Assembly: GCA_934162925.1 (NCBI GenBank)
Contig: CAKPJR010000048.1
Span: forward strand, 1 to 8,569
Reading direction: 5' to 3'
Origin: an uncultured Clostridia bacterium
Lineage (GTDB): Bacteria > Bacillota > Clostridia > TANB77 > CAG-508
Length of the DNA stretch: 8,569 nt
Position 1 is the first letter of the stretch, and every line of letters begins with the position of its first letter. The position numbers and the translations under genes were made by a program. Below, piece after piece: positions 1 through 6,108 of this stretch. The notes beneath the pieces are model-generated. The model saw only the letters and a program-made list of their open reading frames with translations. It ran no database searches and had not been told where the DNA came from.

Positions 1-4
1 CCTT

Positions 5-18
5 TATAATGTTATAAT
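5..18 (+). promoter_or_regulatory. possible -10 boxes upstream of purN
   Basis: Two perfect TATAAT hexamers lie at 5-10 and 13-18, about 30 to 40 bases before the purN start. Any -35 element would fall outside the window, so this is only a candidate promoter. If real, purN would be transcribed separately from any upstream pur genes. In AT-rich DNA such hexamers also arise by chance. Confidence 0.3.
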
Positions 19-47
19 TCTATTGTATTTTGAAAGGTCGTGTTTTT

Positions 48-616
48 ATGTATAATTTAGTTGTTTTTGCTTCTCGGAAATGGTTCTACTTTACAAGCGA
101 TTATTGATAGTATAAATAATCGGAGATTTAAAAGCTCAAATCAATTTGGTTGTTTCTAATAATTCAAACGCATATGCCCTTGAAAGAGCTAAAATGAACA
201 ATATACCAACTTACATTATTACTGGAAAAAGTAAAGAAGAAATTGACATAGAATTAGAAAGTGTTTTAGATAATTATAAGGTTGATTTAATAGTTCTTGC
301 TGGCTATTTAAAACTAATTGGGAATAGATTAATAAGTAAATATACTATAATAAATACTCATCCTTCACTTTTACCTAAATTCGGTGGTAAAGGAATGTAT
401 GGGATGAATGTTCATAAAGCTGTTATAGAAGCTAAAGAAAAATTTAGTGGGCCTACTGTTCATTTTGTTAATAATAATTATGATGAAGGTAATATTATTT
501 CTCAGACTAAATTCAAACTTTCTAATGATGAGACACCTGATAGTTTATCAAGAAAAGTCCAAGAAGTTGAAAAGATTCAATTAATTAATGTATTAAAACA
601 ATTTATAAAAAGCTAG
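48..616 (+). CDS. purN: phosphoribosylglycinamide formyltransferase, interrupted by two +1 frame changes
   Basis: PurN transfers a formyl group from 10-formyltetrahydrofolate to GAR, the third step of de novo purine synthesis, in the cytoplasm. The ATG at 48 has an AAAGG ribosome binding site (33-37). It opens MYNLVVFAS and must then move +1 at 75 to read GNGSTLQAIIDSINN, the family's phosphate-binding start, and +1 again at 121 to read GDLKAQIN before the long frame from 146. The reconstructed protein is about 188 residues, a normal PurN length. It has INTHPSLLP, with catalytic Asn about 102 and His about 104, and the later NYDEGNII with Asp about 145. Without the shifts the frame stops at TGA 105-107, or at TAA 157-159 after the second site. 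The protein is otherwise well preserved, which argues against old pseudogene decay. The next gene is convergent; upstream pur genes, if any, lie outside the window. Confidence 0.9.
75..78 (+). other. +1 frame-change site 1 in purN (CGGA)
   Basis: The zero-frame codon is CGG (75-77) and the next base is A. Skipping the C gives GGA, the first glycine of the conserved GNGS motif, and restores the PurN frame. In the zero frame a TGA stop follows at 105-107. It may be a true recoding site, a mutation or an assembly error. Confidence 0.85.
121..124 (+). other. +1 frame-change site 2 in purN (CGGA)
   Basis: This has the same form as the first site: an in-frame CGG (121-123) followed by A, where skipping the C gives GGA and continues GDLKAQINLVVSNN in the correct PurN frame. 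Without the shift, the frame entered after site 1 ends at TAA 157-159. Confidence 0.85.
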
Positions 617-640
617 CACAAATCGTGCTAGCTCTTGTTT
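611..640. terminator. bidirectional intrinsic terminator
   Basis: A 9-bp perfect stem (611-619 with 625-633, loop AAATC) is followed by TCTTGTTT on the plus strand. On the minus strand the stem is followed by TTTTATAAAT. It separates two converging genes, and its left arm contains the purN stop codon (614-616). It should end transcripts of both purN and the leftward cohesin-like gene. Confidence 0.75.
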
Positions 641-1493
641 ATATATCTTTATACTTTCTATATGCAACATATGATGATATTGATATTACTGACACTATTA
701 GCAATATTGGTATTATATCTTCAATTCCTGTATAAGGCACATTGCTTTTAGCTTTATTATCATCTTGTTTTGGGCTTTGAATATTATTCTGATTTTCTGT
801 CCATGTATTCCCATTGTTATTTTTTTCATTTGTATTATTTCCATTTAAATTACTAGGTTTTTCTGTATTTGCTGATGTTTCTTTAATAGTTAAATTTAAT
901 GTTACATCTGACATCTTATTTCCTGTTAATTCTTCATTTCCAGAAGAGCTACTCGAGTTTTCTAATTCAAAAGCCACCATTTCAGTTAAAGTAATTTTAG
1001 TTGTAGTAGCGGTAGCATTATCTTTTACTTTTAGTTTTATTTTTCCAACTGTTTGTGACTCACCTTGTTTTACTGGTTTTACATCATCTGAGAACTTTGT
1101 GTCTGCACTTGCCACAAAGCCATTTTGAGTTCCTTGTTTTACAAGAATCATATTCCAAGGATTTTCTATTGTAGTATCTGAATCTTGTCTTCCACTATAC
1201 AGTATAGAATAGTTTGCAAACTCTGGATAGTCAACCTTAATACTTTCATCTTCCTCTGTAACTAACTCAAATACATCATCCGAATATTCTAGTATTCCAC
1301 TAAATTGTCCTATTCCTGCTGTATTTGTAATATTAGAAATTAACACATTTATAGTAACTATATCACCTTTTCCTAATTCCGTTTTATCTGATGATATGCT
1401 AGCCTTGCATACTTCATCTGCTGCATTTACGTTCATAGTTAATATATTTATAAATAATATTGAACATATAATTATTATGCTGATTTTTTTCAT
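639..1493 (-). CDS. secreted cohesin-like surface protein with sortase-like C-terminal anchor
   Basis: This is a 284-residue protein with a signal peptide (about 1-24, ending NVNA). A beta-rich domain follows (about 28-176) that resembles the cohesin / carbohydrate-binding-like fold: 'SSDKTELGKGDIVTINV' followed by 'GQFSGILEYSDDVFEL'. Residues about 204-250 form an Asn/Ser/Lys-rich linker. The end has VPYTG (252-256), a hydrophobic span (259-277) and YRKYKDI, the layout of a sortase-processed wall anchor, although V at the first position is non-canonical. If uncleaved it would be a membrane-anchored protein. The start is supported by AAAGGAG six bases upstream. True cohesins bind dockerins; no dockerin, scaffoldin repeat or enzyme is visible nearby, so the ligand is unknown. 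It appears to be a single-gene transcript, with its own promoter and a terminator shared with purN. Confidence 0.75.
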   Translation of the reverse strand: MKKISIIIICSILFINILTMNVNAADEVCKASISSDKTELGKGDIVTINVLISNITNTAGIGQFSGILEYSDDVFELVTEEDESIKVDYPEFANYSILYSGRQDSDTTIENPWNMILVKQGTQNGFVASADTKFSDDVKPVKQGESQTVGKIKLKVKDNATATTTKITLTEMVAFELENSSSSSGNEELTGNKMSDVTLNLTIKETSANTEKPSNLNGNNTNEKNNNGNTWTENQNNIQSPKQDDNKAKSNVPYTGIEDIIPILLIVSVISISSYVAYRKYKDI

Positions 1494-1527
1494 TTTTTTC
1501 TCCTTTGTTTATAATTGTAGCATTAAT

Positions 1528-1556
1528 AGTATATACATTTATTAAAATAAAATCAA
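1528..1556 (-). promoter_or_regulatory. predicted promoter of the cohesin-like gene
   Basis: On the minus strand, TTGATT (1551-1556) is followed by a 17-base spacer and TATACT (1528-1533), matching sigma-A consensus at four and five positions. It lies about 35 bases upstream of the start codon, and a pair of direct repeats lies immediately upstream of the -35. Confidence 0.55.
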
Positions 1557-1557
1557 T

Positions 1558-1587
1558 ATTTTTCAACAAATAAGAAAATTTTTCAAC
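1558..1587 (-). repeat. 10-bp direct repeat pair upstream of the promoter
   Basis: Two identical copies of GTTGAAAAAT (minus strand) lie at 1578-1587 and 1558-1567, exactly 20 bases apart, or about two helical turns. The nearer copy ends one base before the -35. That arrangement suits a dimeric activator or response regulator, but the factor is unknown. Confidence 0.45.
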
Positions 1588-1760
1588 TTTTTTATTTGTT
1601 ATTGCCCAATTTAAGTTTTCTTGCTACAATGTTAAAATCTCAAATTTGGTTAACAATTGTAGAATTTTATATTACAGAGCAAAAGACAGCTTAAGCTATT
1701 TTTTTCTTTCTTGTCAATTTAAAATTCCTAGTAAAATGAAAATTTCCTAGTATAAAAAGA
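1588..1760. other. AT-rich intergenic stretch without a gene
   Basis: No coding sequence is recognisable here; with its flanking control elements it makes up the gap of just over 300 bases between the two surface-protein genes. It holds a short tandem similarity, TTCCTAGTA at about 1725-1733 and 1743-1751, and a minus-strand TTGACA (1712-1717) that lacks a well-spaced -10. No function can be assigned. Confidence 0.5.
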
Positions 1761-1793
1761 AATACCAGTTTGAATATAATTCAAACTGGTATT
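1761..1793 (-). terminator. intrinsic terminator of the 1812-2879 gene
   Basis: A perfect 15-bp stem (1761-1775 with 1779-1793) with a 3-base loop lies just beyond the stop codon. On the minus strand it is followed by a T-rich run (TTTCTTTTTATA, partly within the stem end). The plus-strand tail is shorter (ATTTTAG). Confidence 0.8.
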
Positions 1794-1811
1794 TTAGTCA
1801 AATTGTATATA

Positions 1812-2879
1812 CTATTTAATTTTTGCTAATAAAGCTTTTAAAGAACTAATTACTGGAACTGTTTTGTCTTCAACACTAACTACATCTTTTTCTAATAGTT
1901 TTACATTTAAGTCTGCTGTTGGGTCTGTTTCTGTATATTTATATTCTATTCCAGCATCTGCTGAAGCCACTTGTTTATCATTTAATGAAGCATCTGCTCC
2001 GGCACTTGCTCCGGCTTTTTCTTTGTCAACATATGCATTTGCTCTTTCATTTAATTGAATTGATAATCTTTGTAAAATTGTCATTGTTTGATTTGCTTTT
2101 GCTTCTGCAGAAAGTCCTTCTTTACTTACTGTAGCACTACCATCAACATGACCATTTACATCTAGAATTTTTTTACCTTCTACTGCTGCTGTAACATTAC
2201 CATTTCCTTCAGCTTCTATTCCAATTGAACCATTTTCAATTTTTAATGCAGCTTTTGCATCTCCATCAGCTGTAATATTTAATTTTTTGTCTGCAATATC
2301 TGCTGTTATATTTCCATCTAATGAAGCTGATTTTTCTGGAATATTTAATTCCATATTTCCATCATATACTGTTGCTAAAGCTTCTATTTCTTTTCCTTCC
2401 TTAGTTGTAATTTTAACTGTTGTTGTACCATTTGCTCCTGCTGTTAATACTCCATTTTCAAATTTAACAATTCCTGAGTTGTCACTTACTACATTTACGA
2501 ATTCACCATTGATTGTTAAGCTTGAATTTAATCCATTTTCTACTTTATCAAATTTCAATGTTATGTATTTTTCTGCTGTTCTTATTTGGCTTTCTGAAAT
2601 CCATCCTTCACCAGTTACATAAACTCCATACTCTTTATTTTCAAGTATGATGCTTACTATACCACAACCTAATTTTCCATCTTTATATGACTTTCTTACT
2701 TTTTTTGCTAATCTTCCACTATGGAATTGGTGTGTGTCCCCTTCAAAATAAATTTTTGTGTTGTATTTTGCTTTGATTGTTTCTGTTGCCTCTGCTGCGC
2801 AACATATTGTACTTATTAAAGATAATAGTAACGTCATTAATATTATTACTGCAATTCTAGATTTTAATGTTTGACTCAT
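1812..2879 (-). CDS. secreted protein of unknown function with SH3-like and Big2-like regions
   Basis: I do not recognise this 355-residue protein as a named family. Residues 1-31 are a basic, then hydrophobic, signal peptide ending CCAAEA; the cysteines do not form a clear lipobox. Residues about 35-100 look like a small bacterial SH3-type segment (WISESQI near the end). Residues about 103-172 resemble a Big2 immunoglobulin-like domain ('NSGIVKFENGVLTAG' then 'GTTTVKITT'). Residues about 173-310 are low in complexity, rich in Ala, Gly, Asp and Asn, with alternating beta-like strands and no aromatic core, ending in an amphipathic tail (LKALLAKIK). No sortase motif or C-terminal membrane span is present, so it is probably released or held on the wall non-covalently. 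AAGGAGG eight bases upstream supports the start. It is transcribed alone, with its own promoter and terminator. A wall-binding or adhesive role is inference only. Confidence 0.75.
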   Translation of the reverse strand: MSQTLKSRIAVIILMTLLLSLISTICCAAEATETIKAKYNTKIYFEGDTHQFHSGRLAKKVRKSYKDGKLGCGIVSIILENKEYGVYVTGEGWISESQIRTAEKYITLKFDKVENGLNSSLTINGEFVNVVSDNSGIVKFENGVLTAGANGTTTVKITTKEGKEIEALATVYDGNMELNIPEKSASLDGNITADIADKKLNITADGDAKAALKIENGSIGIEAEGNGNVTAAVEGKKILDVNGHVDGSATVSKEGLSAEAKANQTMTILQRLSIQLNERANAYVDKEKAGASAGADASLNDKQVASADAGIEYKYTETDPTADLNVKLLEKDVVSVEDKTVPVISSLKALLAKIK

Positions 2880-2961
2880 AATATCAACCTCCTTATAAAT
2901 AATTTATTTGGTTCTCAAATTGCTACTTATTTTCGCATGCCAAATCTTTTCGACTATATTA

Positions 2962-2990
2962 ATTGTACCACTTTTTTCATTTTATGTCAA
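2962..2990 (-). promoter_or_regulatory. strong predicted promoter of the 1812-2879 gene
   Basis: On the minus strand, a perfect TTGACA (2985-2990), a 17-base spacer and TACAAT (2962-2967) give an almost ideal vegetative promoter. The leader is about 75 bases, ending in AAGGAGG. Together with the strong terminator this predicts a well-expressed monocistronic message. Confidence 0.8.
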
Positions 2991-3009
2991 CATCTGTAAA
3001 TAAAAAAAT

Positions 3010-3043
3010 AACTCCCCTTTATTTTACTATAAAAAGGGGAGTT
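3010..3043 (-). terminator. intrinsic terminator of ftsH
   Basis: An 11-bp perfect stem (3010-3020 with 3033-3043) containing CCCC/GGGG, with a 12-base loop, starts four bases after the ftsH stop codon. On the minus strand it is followed by TATTTTTTTA. Confidence 0.85.
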
Positions 3044-3047
3044 TAAA

Positions 3048-4880
3048 TTAGTTTTCAAATATAGCAGCAAATTCTTCTCCATCAATCTTTTCTTTTTCTA
3101 ATAGTTTAGTTGCTACTGCTGTCAATTTATCCATATTATTACTTAAAATCTCTCTTGCTGTATTATATGCCTTATCTATAATTCTTTTAACTTCTTCGTC
3201 TATTAATCCTGCTGTTTCTTCACTATAATTTTTAGCTTGAGCTAAATCTCTACCTAAAAATACTTCTTCTTGTCCTGATCCGAATGTAATTGTTCCTATT
3301 CTTTCACTCATTCCATATTTTGTAACCATGTCTCTTGCAATTTTTGAGGCTCTTTCTATATCATTGCTTGCGCCTGTTGAAACATCATTTAGAACTAAGC
3401 TTTCAGCAACTCTTCCTCCTAATAGAGATATAATGCTTTCTTCCATTTCTGTTTTTGACATAAAGTTTTTATCTTCATCTGGCTTATACATTGTATAACC
3501 ACCAGCCATACCACGAGGTACTATTGAGATTTGATGTACTGTATCTTGTGTTGGTAGAAATCTACTTACAACTGCATGCCCTGCTTCATGGAAGGCAACT
3601 AATTTATTCTCTTTTTCACTTCTTACTCTGCTCTTTTTCTCTGGTCCCATTGTAACTTTTACCATTGCATCTTCTATTTCTGCCATCCCAATTTCTTTTT
3701 TATTTCTTCTTGCAGCAAGTAGTGCTGCTTCATTTAATACATTTTCTAGGTCTGCTCCTGCAAAACCTGCTGTATTTTTTGCAATTACCTTTAAGTCTAC
3801 ATCATCGCCAATTTTCTTTTTTCTGCTATGAACTTCTAATATTTGTTCTCTTGCTTTTACATCTGGTGATGATACTACTATTTGTCTATCAAATCTTCCT
3901 GGTCTTAATAACGCTTTATCTAATACATCTGGTCTATTTGTTGCAGCAAGCACTATTACACCTTCATTTGTTCCAAATCCATCCATTTCGACTAATAATT
4001 GATTTAATGTTTGTTCTCTTTCATCATGTCCTCCACCAAGGCCAGCGCCTCTTTGACGTCCTACTGCATCTATTTCATCTATAAATATTATACATGGGGC
4101 ATTCTTTTTTGCTTGTTCAAATAAGTCTCTAACTCTAGATGCACCAACACCTACGAACATTTCTACGAAATCAGAACCACTTATTATAAAGAATGGAACT
4201 CCGGCTTCTCCTGCTACTGCTTTTGCAAGTAATGTTTTACCTGTACCTGGTTGCCCTACTAGTAAAACTCCTTTTGGAATTCTTGCACCCATGTCTGTGA
4301 ACTTTTTAGGTGATTTTAAGAATTCTACTATTTCTTCTAATTCTTCTTTTTCTTCATCTACTCCTGCTACATCATCAAATGTTACCCTTGTCTTTTCTGC
4401 TGTTCCCATCATTCTAGCTCTGCTTTTTCCAAAAGACATTGTTTTATTTCCAGCCCCACCTTGAGATGTTCCCATAAATAAAAACATAAAAACAAAGAAT
4501 ATAATTAGAATTCCTATTGGTGCAAGTAGATTCAATATAGTTATTAATACTGATTCTGTTTTCTGGCTTAATTCTACTGTTCCTTCTTCTAAATATTTAC
4601 TTACTGTACTCATAAAACTTTCCACATTTGGAATATCTACTTGTTTTTCTATTTTGTTGTTGTTTTTTAATTTTACATATCCTTTACCTGTCTCCTCTGT
4701 TTTTATCATTCCTTTATCTACTTCTAATTCTATACTTTCTATTGTTCCATTTTGAAGTGCTGTCAATAATTCTGAATATGACATTTTATTTTCCTTATTG
4801 TCAAGTATTGAAGATATAAGTATTATAAATATTATACTTATTATTAACCACATGGCTAATGTTTTTAGACTTTTTTTCAT
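3048..4880 (-). CDS. ftsH: ATP-dependent zinc metalloprotease FtsH
   Basis: This is a membrane-anchored hexameric AAA+ protease that extracts and degrades membrane and soluble proteins. Its 610 residues are a normal bacterial length. Visible in order are an N-terminal membrane span (about 9-25), an extracytoplasmic domain (about 30-108), a second span (about 111-136) and the AAA+ module: Walker A GQPGTGKT (209-216), pore loop FVGVG (242-246), Walker B IIFIDEID (264-271) and arginine fingers in LRPGRFDR (R326, R329). The M41 peptidase follows, with HEAGH (431-435) and the third zinc ligand Asp 507 in GASNDIERA. No key residue is missing. AAAGGAG seven bases before the ATG sets the start. It follows tilS as in many Firmicutes, but without the hpt gene often found between them, and it has its own promoter and terminator. 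Confidence 0.98.
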   Translation of the reverse strand: MKKSLKTLAMWLIISIIFIILISSILDNKENKMSYSELLTALQNGTIESIELEVDKGMIKTEETGKGYVKLKNNNKIEKQVDIPNVESFMSTVSKYLEEGTVELSQKTESVLITILNLLAPIGILIIFFVFMFLFMGTSQGGAGNKTMSFGKSRARMMGTAEKTRVTFDDVAGVDEEKEELEEIVEFLKSPKKFTDMGARIPKGVLLVGQPGTGKTLLAKAVAGEAGVPFFIISGSDFVEMFVGVGASRVRDLFEQAKKNAPCIIFIDEIDAVGRQRGAGLGGGHDEREQTLNQLLVEMDGFGTNEGVIVLAATNRPDVLDKALLRPGRFDRQIVVSSPDVKAREQILEVHSRKKKIGDDVDLKVIAKNTAGFAGADLENVLNEAALLAARRNKKEIGMAEIEDAMVKVTMGPEKKSRVRSEKENKLVAFHEAGHAVVSRFLPTQDTVHQISIVPRGMAGGYTMYKPDEDKNFMSKTEMEESIISLLGGRVAESLVLNDVSTGASNDIERASKIARDMVTKYGMSERIGTITFGSGQEEVFLGRDLAQAKNYSEETAGLIDEEVKRIIDKAYNTAREILSNNMDKLTAVATKLLEKEKIDGEEFAAIFEN

Positions 4881-4928
4881 TTTGAATCTCCTTTATCGAT
4901 TGAGGTATACTCCTCATTTTATGTAAGA

Positions 4929-4957
4929 AATATAACATATTGTTTTTTTAAATACAA
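4929..4957 (-). promoter_or_regulatory. predicted ftsH promoter
   Basis: On the minus strand, TTGTAT (4952-4957), a 17-base spacer and TATATT (4929-4934) lie about 50 bases upstream of the ftsH start, in the 138-base gap after tilS. No convincing terminator follows tilS, so read-through from tilS is also possible. Confidence 0.6.
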
Positions 4958-5018
4958 TAGTTTTTTATAAAGTTTTTTTCTTCAATCCCTTATGTATCAA
5001 CGTTTTTCTTACGGAAGT

Positions 5019-6032
5019 TTAATTCACAGCCATAAAAAAAATTTTTCCTTTTTTTACTAAAATTTTGATTTTTTTGGTTGGCATTAAATATTTGTTTCCT
5101 ATATTTTTACTACACATCTTTATAATATCATCTATATTTACTTTTTCTATTCCTTCTGTAGAATATAAAAGTTCATTAATAGTATATAGTATTAACCTCC
5201 TTTTTATTACTAATTCTAGATTATTGAATTTTCTCAAGTCTAGTGAAATTGTTTTTTCTTCTTTATTCTTTTCTAGATCGCTCTCTGATATCTTTCCTAT
5301 ATTTATTTCGTCAAATGTTTGTATTGTAATTTTATCTAAATATTCATTTTCTTCTGTTGCAACTTCTGATAGTCTGTTTATTGTTTTTAATATATTAGGA
5401 TTAAATTCTTTTTTTATATACGGAATAACTGAGTTCCTAACTTTGTTTCTTGTATAAATGTTTTCATTATTTGACTTATCTATTCTTGGCTCCAATTTAT
5501 TTTCTTCACAATAATCCTCTATTTCTTCCCTTGATACTTCTATTAACGGTTTTATAAATTTATTTTCTCTTATTGGATCCAATCCTTTTAGTCCAACAAT
5601 TCCGCTTCCTCTTAAAATATTCATTATTATAGTTTCTACTTTATCATTATTATTATGCGCTGTTGCAATTTTATTTGAATTTGTGTTTTTTAATACCTCT
5701 TCAAAGAAATCATACCTAATTTTTCTTCCTGCTTCTTCCGTTCCCATCTTTAATTCTTTTGCAATTTCTATTACATCTATTTTCTTTGCAAAACATTCTA
5801 CCCCTATGTTTTTGCAGAATTTTTTTACATACTCTGTTTCTTCATCTGCCTCTTTTCTTATCATATGGTTTATATGAGCTACATATATTTTAAAATTCAA
5901 TTCGTTTTTTAGATCATTTAGTACATGTAGCAAGCATATTGAATCTGGTCCCCCAGATACCCCTACTACAATACTATCTCCATTTTCTATTAAGTTATAT
6001 TTTTTTATTGTTTGCAAAATTTCACTTTTCAT
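5019..6032 (-). CDS. tilS: tRNA(Ile)-lysidine synthase, short form
   Basis: TilS uses ATP and lysine to convert the wobble cytidine of the CAU-anticodon tRNA-Ile to lysidine, letting it read AUA. The N-type ATP pyrophosphatase loop SGGPDS is at residues 26-31, followed by family-typical segments: 'VAHINHMIRKEADEE', 'MGTEEAGRKIRYDFF', 'IATAHNNNDKVETIIMNILRGSG' (given here in parts of the region 122-144), and RNKVRN (195-200). At 337 residues it is well short of the roughly 430-470 of Bacillus or E. coli TilS. It ends about where the substrate-binding domain ends and lacks the C-terminal TilS_C domain, like the compact Aquifex form. AGGAG seven bases upstream supports the start. It lies downstream of dnaB with no obvious promoter between them, so it is probably co-transcribed. 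Confidence 0.93.
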   Translation of the reverse strand: MKSEILQTIKKYNLIENGDSIVVGVSGGPDSICLLHVLNDLKNELNFKIYVAHINHMIRKEADEETEYVKKFCKNIGVECFAKKIDVIEIAKELKMGTEEAGRKIRYDFFEEVLKNTNSNKIATAHNNNDKVETIIMNILRGSGIVGLKGLDPIRENKFIKPLIEVSREEIEDYCEENKLEPRIDKSNNENIYTRNKVRNSVIPYIKKEFNPNILKTINRLSEVATEENEYLDKITIQTFDEINIGKISESDLEKNKEEKTISLDLRKFNNLELVIKRRLILYTINELLYSTEGIEKVNIDDIIKMCSKNIGNKYLMPTKKIKILVKKGKIFFMAVN

Positions 6033-6065
6033 ATTTGGTCTCCTAATTATTTAATATTTGAATTA

Positions 6066-6101
6066 AGGAGGTTGCCCGCATTTTTAATGTTGGAACCTCC
6101 T
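6066..6101 (-). other. hairpin between dnaB and tilS that pairs a Shine-Dalgarno-like sequence
   Basis: AGGAGGTT (6094-6101, minus strand) can pair perfectly over 8 bp with AACCTCCT (6066-6073) across a 20-base loop. No T-run follows on the minus strand, so it is unlikely to be an intrinsic terminator of dnaB. The plus-strand side has TCTTTGTTTT, but no rightward gene is present. It may be an RNA-stability or translational element in the dnaB-tilS message. Confidence 0.4.
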
Positions 6102-6108
6102 CTTTGTT

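Noticed and set aside
814..1128. Open frame on the plus strand opposite the cohesin-like gene
   Set aside because: It is a shadow of the minus-strand gene: a hydrophobic low-complexity translation with no ribosome binding site. The same applies to the long plus-strand frames opposite ftsH (3665-4084), dnaB (6012-6455) and rplI (7371-7985).
1688..1710. AGCTTAAGCT followed by a T-run, resembling a rightward terminator
   Set aside because: The palindrome leaves only about 3 bp of stem once a loop is allowed, and no rightward gene ends there.
4901..4916. Small hairpin TGAGG/CCTCA in the ftsH leader
   Set aside because: A 5-bp stem is too weak to call a regulatory element; it does not match a CIRCE or CtsR site that I can recognise.
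6066..6108. Intrinsic terminator of dnaB
   Set aside because: The stem is only 8 bp with a 20-base loop, and no T-run follows on the minus strand, so it is listed as a hairpin without a terminator call.
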